Assembly (NCBI GenBank): GCA_900142905.1 | Contig: FSRV01000002.1 | Location: 62,001 to 126,000, forward strand | DNA length: 64,000 nucleotides | Reading direction: 5' to 3' | Source of the DNA: Burkholderia sp. GAS332 | GTDB taxonomy: Bacteria > Pseudomonadota > Gammaproteobacteria > Burkholderiales > Burkholderiaceae | Part shown: positions 34,048 through 42,244 of the stretch, in pieces | Layout: each line of letters opens with the position of its first letter | Position numbering within the stretch: position 1 is the stretch's first letter | The notes under the pieces: model-generated | What the model saw: only the letters and a program-made list of their open reading frames with translations | The model's database searches: none | What the model was told of the DNA's origin: nothing | Made by a program: the position numbers and the translations under genes

Positions 34048-34683
34048 TCAGCTGCCGGGCGGCTTGGCCGGGACCCTCTGCCATCCGCCGGAACAGGCCC
34101 TGACATACGGGTAGTAACCCTCCGGCTTCACGCAGTAGTAATAGTAGGCCGCTGGCGGCACGGGGCCCCCGCCCATGTCCGGCTGCCCATCCTGCTCCTG
34201 CCCCTGCCCCTGCTCCAGGTACGGAGTCGGTGACGAGGACACACCGACCGCCATCGGCCCGTAAGGGTAGTAGTTGGGGTAGAGGTAGGGGTAGTAGTAG
34301 GGGAACGGATAGGCGTAGTACGGGTACGGATAGGCATAGACAAATCCCGGGCCGAAATAGAAACCAATGGACCCGCCGCAGCAATAACCACCGTGGTAGT
34401 AGTAGCCGTGGTAGTAATAGCCGTGGTAGTAGCTGCCGTTGTAGTAGCCACCGCCATGATAGGAGCCGCCATTTCCCCAACTGGTGCCACCGCCACTGCC
34501 GTGATAGTAGCCGCCGCCCCAACCACCGCCATGATAGTCGCCACCACCACCGCCGCCACCACCACCCCAACCGCCGCTATGATAGTAGCCGCCGCCCCAG
34601 CCCCCTCTGCCGGCCATCGCTGCGCCGCTGGCGCCCACGGCCGCCAACACCAGCAATAGCTGGCACACTCTACGCCCATTCAT
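34048..34683 (-). CDS. Exported Gly/Tyr/His-rich low-complexity protein
   Basis: The product has 211 residues from ATG 34683, nine bases after GAGG. Residues 1-24 form a signal peptide (VCQLLLVLAAVGASGAAMAG). Residues 25-100 are repeats of GGWGGGYYHGG and YYHGYYYHG, followed by a Tyr/Pro-rich stretch and a more ordered tail (PPAAYYYYCVKPEGYYPYV, with two cysteines in the last 30 residues). Such proteins are likely cell-surface or periplasmic; histidine clusters could bind metal. The repetitive codons make long open frames on all strands; the signal peptide picks this one. Function unknown. Confidence 0.75.
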   Translation of the reverse strand: MNGRRVCQLLLVLAAVGASGAAMAGRGGWGGGYYHSGGWGGGGGGGGGDYHGGGWGGGYYHGSGGGTSWGNGGSYHGGGYYNGSYYHGYYYHGYYYHGGYCCGGSIGFYFGPGFVYAYPYPYYAYPFPYYYPYLYPNYYPYGPMAVGVSSSPTPYLEQGQGQEQDGQPDMGGGPVPPAAYYYYCVKPEGYYPYVRACSGGWQRVPAKPPGS

Positions 34684-35020
34684 GATGGCCACCTCGACAG
34701 TCAGCGCCGATTCAGATTTGACCCATCGAGCCGAATCCCGCCCCGGGAAAAGCTGCCCTGAATGAGGACCGGCTACTTATAAGTGTATGAATTTCGGGGA
34801 CACTTTTCCTACTTCGTGTTATGGGGCGCGACCGTCGGCCGGATCGAGCTCAAGAACGACGCGCCGGGGAGATGTTCGCGTGAATACGGTGCGACAACGT
34901 GAGAGCAGCCGCTGGCTAAACTACGGTTCCAGGCAGTGGTGTGACAGACGCTGAATGACCTAAGCCGCACAACGCGGCGACCCTGAAGATCCTCTGGCCA
35001 CGAAAGGAAAGGAGAACCTC
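34684..35020. other. 337-bp gap without a gene
   Basis: No supported gene. It contains GGGGACACTTTT at 34796-34807, which recurs at 52366-52377 and may be a relic of an insertion-sequence end. The last bases carry AAGGAG for the NUDIX gene. Confidence 0.5.
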
Positions 35021-35509
35021 ATGCCGAGCCTTGAGCGAGTGCGACCGGCTACGCTTATCGACTCTGTCTGGCGCATGGTGCTTCGCCTCGGATTCCGGCT
35101 CGCTCGCGCCTGGTGGACCCTTCGGCGGCCTCGCCACGAGGGCGCGCTAGTAGCAATCTACGTCGGGCGGGCGCTGTTGCTTGTGAAGTCATCGTACCGG
35201 GCCGAGTGGAATTTCCCCGGTGGAAGTGTCCGGCCCGGTGAGGCGCCTGATGCAGCGGCGCGGCGCGAGATGGAGGAGGAGATTGGTCTGTCATCCTATA
35301 CATTACTGCCCGCGGGAAGCGCCTGCGGCATTTGGGACGGGCGACGAGACCGGGTGCATTTCTTTGAATTGCACCTCGATTGCATGCCCGAGCTGCGGCT
35401 GGATAATCGAGAGATTGTCGCCGTGCATCTGGCATCGCCGGAGGAATTGCCCGGCTTCGCGCTGACAGAGGCGGCCGCTGCGTATCTCGGCAGAGATCTC
35501 TGCAGTTAG
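35021..35509 (+). CDS. NUDIX hydrolase
   Basis: The product has 162 residues. The full Nudix box is present: GGSVRPGEAPDAAARREMEE followed by EIGL (about residues 67-90), giving the metal-binding REMEEE core. Such enzymes hydrolyse nucleoside diphosphates linked to other groups, for example oxidised nucleotides or ADP-ribose; substrate is not predictable. The first 35 residues are basic and partly hydrophobic (VWRMVLRLGFRLARAWW), a possible membrane-associating helix. ATG 35021 follows AAGGAG. Confidence 0.9.
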   Translation: MPSLERVRPATLIDSVWRMVLRLGFRLARAWWTLRRPRHEGALVAIYVGRALLLVKSSYRAEWNFPGGSVRPGEAPDAAARREMEEEIGLSSYTLLPAGSACGIWDGRRDRVHFFELHLDCMPELRLDNREIVAVHLASPEELPGFALTEAAAAYLGRDLCS

Positions 35510-35702
35510 TTGGCCCTGTTCCTTTTGCGTGTCCGTTCACGAAAATTGTGAATAGCCCTTTCGGGTCGGATAGAGCGAGCGGCTGATCTGTAGTGCGCCC
35601 CTATGCGCTATCGCGCCAGATCGGTGACAATTTACAGATCGGTCACGCCTCATCCGGCACCCCAGGAAGGAAGCAGGGATCCACTCACTGGAAAGGCAAG
35701 GC

Positions 35703-36179
35703 ATGCCGCAGCAAATGCATCCACGTATTACTCTCCGGCGCGCGATTGTGGCGTATATCGTCGCGATCCTCGCTGGCAGTCTGACCGTCGCTGCGATTTT
35801 CCTCGTGAACTGGTTGCGTGCGAACGGCTATAACCCGTCACGCGATCATCATCTCTTTGCAACCACATTCCTGTTCCCGTTGTTGATCGCAGGCATCATC
35901 TCGCTTGTGGGGTTAGCACCGATACTGCTGCCCATCTATGTGTTTTGTATCATGGCTATTCAGAAATGGGCGATACGGAGTCGGGCGGCCTTCATAGGTA
36001 TTGGCACCGTCTTGTCTTTCGTGGCGTGGTCAGCAGTGTCCGCATACCACTGCTTGAGATCGCCTTGTTCTCCCATCACGCTAGCGTCCATCGCCCACAT
36101 CCCGCTCGAGTCCGTGATCGGAATAGTCGTCATCGGCGCAGCAAGCGGTGTGGCATGCCGGAGCGTGCTGATTCATTGA
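35703..36179 (+). CDS. Small four-helix membrane protein, unknown function
   Basis: The product has 158 residues with about four hydrophobic segments (near 14-38, 50-70, 72-90 and 130-152), separated by short polar loops. A pair of cysteines lies in YHCLRSPCSP. I do not recognise a family. ATG 35703 follows AAGGC. It stands alone between the NUDIX gene and a convergent exported-protein gene. The composition is membrane-like throughout, which supports a real gene over a shadow. Confidence 0.6.
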   Translation: MPQQMHPRITLRRAIVAYIVAILAGSLTVAAIFLVNWLRANGYNPSRDHHLFATTFLFPLLIAGIISLVGLAPILLPIYVFCIMAIQKWAIRSRAAFIGIGTVLSFVAWSAVSAYHCLRSPCSPITLASIAHIPLESVIGIVVIGAASGVACRSVLIH

Positions 36180-36257
36180 TCTGCTGGATCCCTCCGCAAG
36201 TCGTCTCTCGACGATAGATGAGTCAGCGCGCCCGGCGGCCCATGCGAGTGAGTGCGC

Positions 36258-37496
36258 CTACTCCCATCCCTGATAGCCGGCTGGCTGCGCCGGATTGCCG
36301 TAACCGGCGGGGTACGGCCGGCGCAGTTCAGGCGGCGTGTACATCTCGTTATAGGCCGGATAGGCAGGCGGGCGGCCCATTATGATGACCTGCTGTGCCG
36401 CCGCTTGAGTGGGCGGCCGAGGTACATAGGCGGACTGCGCGTAAGCCGGTTGGTACCGCGCGGGCGGATACGGAGCGGGCGCGTACCGGTTAGCCTGAAC
36501 GGTTCGAGGCGGCGGCGCGTATCCCCGCCCGGCGTACCCACCTGACTCCTGAGACTCGGTTGACATCGGGTTATAGGCCGGCGCCGCCGCGTATTGCTGG
36601 GGCTGCTGATTCTGATATTGCCGGGGTTGCCGGTTCTGCGCTGCTTGAGTCGGCGGAGCCGCTTGAGTTCCTTGCTCCACGGCGTACTGCGGTTCCTCAT
36701 CGGCTTGCCGATATTGCGGCACCGCCCGCTGAGCGTTCTGGACATCGCGCCTCTGCGTCACTTGCGCGTCGTCATCATTGTCCGATTTTGCTTCCGGCAA
36801 TGCCGTCACGGCTTGCGTCGGAATCAGTATCGGCGGCTCGGACTCGGTGGCAAACAGCTTCGGCGGCGTAGTCCGCGTAGCAACCTGCTTCAGAGGCAGA
36901 GGTCGCACTTCAGCCCGCTTAGGCGACGTAACCTGCACGGAAGCCTGCTTCAACGACGCGACCGGCTCAGGGGTCCGCCTCGGCGGCACAGACGCGACTT
37001 GCGCGGGACTGTGCTTCAGCGGCACAGGCTCGGCGTGCGCGACGACTTGCCTGGACGGCGCGGCTCGCGCAGCAGCATCCCGCTTCGGCGATGTGACCGG
37101 CGCGGATACTTGCCTCAGCGGTGCGGCGGCTTGCGCTACGACCCGCCTTGGGGGGGCAACCCGTTCGGCAACCGGCTTCGGCGATGCGGGCATGGCCGGC
37201 GCAGCAAGCTGCGCTTGCCGATGCTTCACCTCGTCACCCAAGGTCGCATAGGATTTCGAGTCTTCCCTGGCGCGCGCGTTATAGCCGATGAAATACGCAT
37301 AGCGCAGATCTGCCAGGCGCGCCTGAATGTCGGCTTCGGCGGAGACGCGTTTTTCGCCGGGATCGAGAGATGCGTCGACGGTCGAGTCTTCGAAGGCCGA
37401 GGTGTCAGCATCAGCGGCACGGGCGGATTCGGGATGCAACGCGCCCACAGAAGACATAAGCGCAGCGGCTACCGCGACGAGCACTTTTTTTTCCAT
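36258..37496 (-). CDS. Exported Pro/Gln/Ala-rich protein, unknown function
   Basis: The product has 412 residues. A signal peptide (MEKKVLVAVAAALMSSVGAL, then ARAAD) precedes a short ordered region (about 35-95; IQARLADLRYAYFIGYNARA). The rest is low-complexity: repeated PxRxVxxxxAP and TSPKR units to about 220, then Gln/Tyr/Pro-rich sequence (QPRQYQNQQPQQY). ATG 37496 follows GAGGTGA. The same string GAGGTGAAAAT also precedes the exported-protein gene at 39941-40735. Probably periplasmic or surface-located; not recognised. Confidence 0.72.
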   Translation of the reverse strand: MEKKVLVAVAAALMSSVGALHPESARAADADTSAFEDSTVDASLDPGEKRVSAEADIQARLADLRYAYFIGYNARAREDSKSYATLGDEVKHRQAQLAAPAMPASPKPVAERVAPPRRVVAQAAAPLRQVSAPVTSPKRDAAARAAPSRQVVAHAEPVPLKHSPAQVASVPPRRTPEPVASLKQASVQVTSPKRAEVRPLPLKQVATRTTPPKLFATESEPPILIPTQAVTALPEAKSDNDDDAQVTQRRDVQNAQRAVPQYRQADEEPQYAVEQGTQAAPPTQAAQNRQPRQYQNQQPQQYAAAPAYNPMSTESQESGGYAGRGYAPPPRTVQANRYAPAPYPPARYQPAYAQSAYVPRPPTQAAAQQVIIMGRPPAYPAYNEMYTPPELRRPYPAGYGNPAQPAGYQGWE

Positions 37497-37649
37497 ATTT
37501 TCACCTCGGAATTCCGTGCGACAGACCGCGTGGGATTCTTCAATCTCCGGACCGGACTTCCAGTCGCGCTTCCGGGATATCGACGCTTTTTAGCACGACC
37601 TTAAGGGCCGAGGATAGTGTTTCCGGGTATAACCTGGGCGAAAGACTCT

Positions 37650-38129
37650 ATGCCGAACAACCATGGCAATACCGACGTTGTCGGTCCGGAAAATCTTGCC
37701 TGCTCCGGTGGCCATAGCACGCATCAGTTCGCGCCGCCATCGGTGGAAAAGTTCGGCCTCTAGAACGCCCGCAAGGCGTTCGCCAAAGCGTCGAAAATCT
37801 CCTACCCCGTGACAATGCTCGCAGCAGGCAAGCTGTTCATGCTCGAAACCGACGAGCATGTCATCGTCGACAGCGGCGGTGAAAAGTGTATTTCCGCCGG
37901 CAACATCTGGCGTGTGAATCGACTCGATCGCGGGCACGATCCGGTCATGGTCCCGGCCGACAGCATTCGGCAGAGCTCGGCCATGAAGGGACATTCGCCC
38001 GCACCGTCGCCCGGACGTTCAGACGTCAGCTGCACCCGCCAAACGGACATTGACCTCCGGATGTTGGGCGTTGCTTTAACGGCCATACCCGCCGGTCATG
38101 TCCTCGCGACACAAGGCATTCCGCGATGA
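37650..38129 (+). pseudogene. Possible broken gene with an in-frame stop
   Basis: From ATG 37650 the frame reads naturally for 37 codons (MPNNHGNTDVVGPENLACSG...SVEKFGL), meets a TAG at about 37761, and continues in the same frame for 120 more codons (NARKAFAKASKISYPVTMLA...). The part after the stop has a natural composition, including LFMLETDEHVIVDSGGEK. The minus-strand frame over the same bases has shadow-like composition. I do not recognise the family; this may be a recently inactivated gene or a chance frame. Confidence 0.3.
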
Positions 38130-38700
38130 CTGCTGCCGAGCAAATACAACAGCAGAAACTAATATGGAGTGTTTGGCACCCACTCTGGAAGAGGCCGCAC
38201 ACAAGACGCGCAACATCGCAGTCTCCAGATAAGTTATGTCCGGACACCGTGCGGAGGAACAGAGGGACGATAATGTAACTGGTCGGAACACGCCATGCAA
38301 AGTGCATCGGCGCAAGTTTACGGAACGGACGCTGACTTTTTCGCTAAAACAGCTTCGTATTCCTTGTCTTTGCCTTGTGTGAGAAAACAGACAGACTCAC
38401 GGACAGCGAGCGAAAATAATTGTGTTGAATATACGGTCGAGAGAGGCGCCAACATCATCCGCCGGTGACTAGGAATAGCGATTTTTCGCCTCTTGACTCA
38501 GTCGGCTAACGGGCGGCAACGCGATAGCATGCAAGTCAAACCGACCGCGGATCAAACCTCTCCTTAAGCTGCGGTGCCGCGCGCAATGATTCAAAATGCT
38601 TTTTTGCGCACGCGTTGTATCGGTCTGAAGCGGTGACTTAACAGGGGCGCTCACGAGCAAGGATTGCTGGTAAGTCAACGAATCACCCTACGTCAATGAA
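38130..38700. other. 571-bp gap without a supported gene
   Basis: AT-richer than the flanks. No start with a ribosome site leads to a convincing protein on either strand, and no clear repeat or transposase was recognised. It probably contains the promoter of the lipoprotein gene. Confidence 0.5.
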
Positions 38701-39585
38701 ATGATGAATAATTTTTTGGTGATAGCGACGATTTCTGCACTGGTGCTTGCGGGCTGCGACGACAACCGATCGCACAACAGCACGGGATCGTCATCGTCCG
38801 GCGTGCCACTTCAGGATCAGGCACAGGAACGTAAAACAGCACTGCTCCACGACGCATCAGGCGTATGGAATCCTTCCGGGGAAGAAGGACTTCTGACGAT
38901 CAACTACGCAGACAGCCGGTTGCAAATGATACTGGGAGACTCTTTCATCCCAGTAACATTAGGAGATACGGATCCAGACAACGAGACCATCAATCTTCAC
39001 GTCACGCAGGACGGCAAGCCTGCTATCTGGACGCTACGCAAGACCTGGAACGCCGATCACAGTGCCTATTCATTTTCGCTGACCTTAGCAGACGGCTCTA
39101 GTGAGTCTCTTTCCTTTGTCCGTAGAGTTACCACGGACGATTTAAATAGAATCGCGCAACTGGCTCCTCCTGAAGCCCCCGCGTCTGGCCAATCGCGCTT
39201 GCTGACGGCAGCGTCACCTCCGTCGATTGCACCAGCCGTGACCCCTGCCTCCACGTCCGCGGACAGCAGCGCGCAGCCATCAAGCGCAGACATGTACCTA
39301 GGATCGGTCGATATGTTCATGCGCTCATGTCCGGGCACAACCTGTTCTGCAGTAATCGTCGTGCCGAAACTGTCAAAAGTAACAGTCAATATCGGATCTG
39401 TTCGCAACGTCACTGAGTCGTCGGGCGCACAGACACCGTGGGCGATGGTGAGTTATACCGGGCCTTATTGTGACGCTGCTTCGCTCGACCAAACCACTGG
39501 CTGTGATCCCGACAAAGAAACCTCTGTGCCAATTTCTGGCTGGATGAATTACACGCGTCTGTCTCAGGTTCCAGTACAGCAATAG
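38701..39585 (+). CDS. Lipoprotein with SH3-like C-terminal region
   Basis: The product has 294 residues. The lipobox LVLAGC gives lipidation at Cys19, so the mature protein is anchored to a membrane from the periplasmic side; Asp follows the Cys, which favours inner-membrane retention by the usual rule. A Ser/Gly-rich linker leads to a beta-rich domain (about 45-140) that may sense or bind a ligand. A Pro/Ser/Ala linker (155-200) precedes a bacterial SH3-like segment (VDMFMRSCPGTTCSAVIVVP). Function unknown. Base composition is less GC-rich than the core genes of this window. Confidence 0.72.
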   Translation: MMNNFLVIATISALVLAGCDDNRSHNSTGSSSSGVPLQDQAQERKTALLHDASGVWNPSGEEGLLTINYADSRLQMILGDSFIPVTLGDTDPDNETINLHVTQDGKPAIWTLRKTWNADHSAYSFSLTLADGSSESLSFVRRVTTDDLNRIAQLAPPEAPASGQSRLLTAASPPSIAPAVTPASTSADSSAQPSSADMYLGSVDMFMRSCPGTTCSAVIVVPKLSKVTVNIGSVRNVTESSGAQTPWAMVSYTGPYCDAASLDQTTGCDPDKETSVPISGWMNYTRLSQVPVQQ

Positions 39586-39940
39586 TTACCCCCTCGACGG
39601 ATCGATCAAATCCAAAGCGAGGCCCGACCTGGCGGCAAGACCCAAGGGTGCGCGGCCGCTGTGCACTGGCAGGCAGCCGTGAGTCCGCTGTTCTTGCGAC
39701 TCTTGCAGAAAGCCGCTTGTCGGTAAGCGTTGCATGGTGGCCGTCTTGCTTTGGCATTGGGTCATCAGATACGAGGATCGACCGCATGCGATTGGAACCG
39801 CCTTAAGTCACGAGTGCCCTAATTCGCGCGGCCACCGCTGATATTCCCATCGATTTCGCGTCGCCAAGTCAAAATTCGCTGCCGCGACGGCACTCCCAGT
39901 AGACGGGATCGCTTTCAGCACTCCAATTCGCGAAATACGA
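39586..39940. other. 355-bp gap without a supported gene
   Basis: Neither strand shows a convincing gene. A minus-strand frame reaching from 39410 to 39787 overlaps the lipoprotein gene and looks like a shadow. Confidence 0.5.
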
Positions 39941-40735
39941 TCAGTTGACAGCTAGGGCATTTAATTGAATATATCCGGAAACAACGTGCCCGCGCGATAC
40001 GTATTGGACATGGCACATGTGCGGTGGACTGCCACCGGGGACCGGATTTACCACTTGACCTTGATAGACCCATTGGTCAAAGGTGCCAGCTCCTTGCATG
40101 TTCTGAGGATGCAGGGGGCCAGTCGTCACATGCAATTGCTGTCCGGCTGCACATGCCTGGGCTATTGCATCCTCTCTTGCCTGCAGATTTGCGTGAAATT
40201 GCTGCGCTTCCCTACGACCCTCTTCCTCCCTCGCTTTTTCCGCTTGCTCTTTCTGCTGATTAACCGCAGCGGCATTCGGCGTATGACGTGCAGTCACTTC
40301 AGCGTCACCCTTCGGACCTTGCAGAATCCAACCATTCTCGGTGTTCTGGAAGATCCACTCCTGGGCTGCGTCGAATGAATCCCCGGGTTCGAAATGACCT
40401 AACTTGAGCGCTAAAGCGACCTCGGCAAGAGCGTCTCCAAAATCTTGGTTGGGGGTCTTCTTACCGACATTGTCGGGATCAGACGAAACCTTCATGTTCA
40501 GCTTGTACGTCACTACGACTACATATCGGTTCGCATCGAGAGCATAGCCGTTCGCATACCTGAAATTTGTCGCTGTGAACTCGGCGTTATCGGGAAGGGC
40601 GTGACGAATTTGAGTCAATGCTGCTTCGTGCGATGGCCGATCCGCAGCGAGGGCAGATTGACCATACCCGTACGACACAAGGGCAGCGATTACAAATACC
40701 TTCCTGAAAATCGAACAGACGTTTTTTCTTTTCAA
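39941..40735 (-). CDS. Exported protein of unknown function, TTG start
   Basis: The product has 264 residues. It begins at TTG 40735 (MKRKNVCSIF) with GAGGTG about five bases upstream. A signal peptide runs to about residue 30 (FVIAALVSYGYGQSALAAD). The mature part has a domain with YVVVVTYKLNMKVS and EWIFQNTENGWILQGPKGDA, then a charged helix (QQKEQAEKAREEEGRREAQ) and a tail with two cysteines. I do not recognise a family. It is on an AT-richer stretch between the lipoprotein gene and decayed mobile DNA. Confidence 0.7.
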   Translation of the reverse strand: MKRKNVCSIFRKVFVIAALVSYGYGQSALAADRPSHEAALTQIRHALPDNAEFTATNFRYANGYALDANRYVVVVTYKLNMKVSSDPDNVGKKTPNQDFGDALAEVALALKLGHFEPGDSFDAAQEWIFQNTENGWILQGPKGDAEVTARHTPNAAAVNQQKEQAEKAREEEGRREAQQFHANLQAREDAIAQACAAGQQLHVTTGPLHPQNMQGAGTFDQWVYQGQVVNPVPGGSPPHMCHVQYVSRGHVVSGYIQLNALAVN

Positions 40736-40951
40736 TTTTCACCTCTGAGAAAATCGACTGAGGAATGCCCACTGGACCTAAAGGTGACGCTAAGGCTTCT
40801 GCTGGAAACACGGATGCGGGGGCACTAGCAACCTCAACGGCAAGGAGACATCAAAAATGATCGCGAGTTTGTGGTTTTCCCCACATTCAAGAAAGAGAAG
40901 CATTCGAAATAGACCGTCGCCGGTTGTCTTGACGCGCGGGGGTATTGGCTG

Positions 40952-41140
40952 CTAGCGAACGGAATCGATGTGTGAGCCAATGGGCAACACGGGAGCAATG
41001 TTCCAGGGTAATAGTTCGTCGATCCGGCTGACCGGCAGAGCGCTCGATGACGAAATGCAGATTAGCTTCGGGATCAATGCCATCAGACGGGCAGAGTCGA
41101 TCAGACTTTCGAGTTCGGCCTGGACATCAAGTTGCCAGAC
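40952..41140 (-). mobile_element. Frameshifted remnant of an IS66-type transposase C-terminus
   Basis: Read on the minus strand, VQAELESLIDSARLMAL is followed, after a shift of frame, by IDELLPWNIAPVLPIGSHID and a TAG at 40952-40954. The other frame between them reads ANLHFVIER, so one frameshift splits the end of the protein. The spacing and the IDELLPW motif are those of IS66-family TnpC ends, recalled from memory. No other IS66 genes or terminal repeats were identified nearby, so the element is dead. Confidence 0.6.
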
Positions 41141-41380
41141 ATTGCTACACAAAAATGTCCGTTGCAACTTGGAAGCGGTCATTGGGATTGCTCGGGATCG
41201 AATGGCGAGAGAGGGTCGCATTGGGCCGGTCGAGATGGAGCTGACATACCGGGTTTAATACCAAGACATCGCCGACAGCTTCCGAGGAACGTAGTAGCCA
41301 CTTCCGAGCCGTCACCACCGTGTGGGGCGTCGGATGAACAGGCCGCTCATGCCATGACAAAACCGAGCGCACTGTGCCGC

Positions 41381-41710
41381 TCAGTCGGTCGAAGCGCCAA
41401 AGCAGCGGCTGCACGAACGCACCTTGCCCAGTCGCAGGCGCCCGGCACTTACTGTCGCCTTACCACCGCAGTCGCACCGGCAAACCCACAAACCATCGCC
41501 AGCGTACCGATCAGTCGTCAACTGGCCGAACACTTCACCGCCCCGCAGCGCAGGTGAACCCGCTCGGGACCGCCACACACGACGCTGCTCACGGCAGCCG
41601 CAATCCCCCGTTCGACCGCCCTCTACTGCCTCCAGTTGGGCAGTCACGTGGCCGCCGCACCGGCACCTCCAGAGCAACACGTCTCGGTGTTGCCGAGCAA
41701 AACAATGCAC
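41381..41710 (-). CDS. Zinc-ribbon (CxCG) protein, phage-like, possibly truncated
   Basis: The product has 109 residues and starts at GTG 41710. Two copies of a cysteine module are seen: WRCRCGG...GDCGC and WVCRCDCGG...SCSRC, each of the type W-x-C-x-C-(D-C)-G-x20-C-x-C. Such modules are common in phage and HNH-associated DNA-binding proteins. The second copy is preceded by GGEVFGQLTTDRY, the usual lead-in. The protein may be intact or the end of a longer one. It sits among gene fragments and is the best-preserved item in this decayed region. Confidence 0.45.
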   Translation of the reverse strand: MHCFARQHRDVLLWRCRCGGHVTAQLEAVEGGRTGDCGCREQRRVWRSRAGSPALRGGEVFGQLTTDRYAGDGLWVCRCDCGGKATVSAGRLRLGKVRSCSRCFGASTD

Positions 41711-41850
41711 GACTGGGACAGCGTCAAGTACGCCTCGATATTGGCGTCCGAGAGCATCTCGCTCACACTGAAGGCGTCCGGGTTCTTCGGGTTCGCCGTA
41801 AGCGGCAGGCTCGACAGGTCGATGAACGGGCGCGACTCAAAGGTAGCGCC

Positions 41851-41930
41851 GTATATCCTGATTGGAATCCCTTCATTACTCGGGTTGACGGCGACTTCAG
41901 GGAAGGAGCGACAATCCGCATTGTGCTAGG
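41851..41930 (+). pseudogene. Fragment of an SRPBCC-domain protein
   Basis: YPDWNPFITRVDGDFREGAT matches the characteristic early block of SRPBCC/polyketide-cyclase-like proteins (Y-P-x-W-N-P-F-I-x-x-x-x-G). Only about 27 residues remain and nothing upstream in this frame fits the family. Confidence 0.5.
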
Positions 41931-41933
41931 CAC

Positions 41934-42027
41934 TGGGTCAGATGCGACGGTGGCCACGCCCGTGCAGCAAGCGCTGCTGAAGCTGCAGAAAGACGGTGTC
42001 TACGACATGTTGCCCAAAAGATGGGGG
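41934..42027 (+). pseudogene. Fragment of an amino-acid ABC solute-binding protein
   Basis: VQQALLKLQKDGVYDMLPKR followed by WG is the usual end of family-3 periplasmic solute-binding proteins (Q-x-A-L-x-x-L-x-K-D-G-x-Y-x-x-I-x-x-K-W-G). It directly follows the SRPBCC piece in the same frame, an unnatural join. Confidence 0.5.
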
Positions 42028-42244
42028 GCTTTCTCCGAAAGACCGCAAACCGCTGTTTCCAATCAACGGTGCGCAATTGTAGTTACATGCTGCTTTTGCA
42101 ACATATTGCCGACAGCCGGGCAAGGAATGAGTGCATTTCCGAAGGTCCTTGATCATCTTCACGACGATGCGGTCCGAATTCAAATAACGGAACGCAATGA
42201 CGCTCCGAGTAAATCACGACCGCGAACCGAGATCTGCAGATCTA

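Noticed and set aside
34230..34685. Arg/His/Ser-rich plus-strand frames opposite the glycine-rich gene
   Set aside because: Produced by codon repetition of the minus-strand gene; only the minus-strand frame has a signal peptide and ribosome site.
37590..37994. 134-codon minus-strand frame
   Set aside because: Rich in His, Arg and Gly in the manner of a shadow, no ribosome site; the plus-strand frame over the same bases looks more natural.
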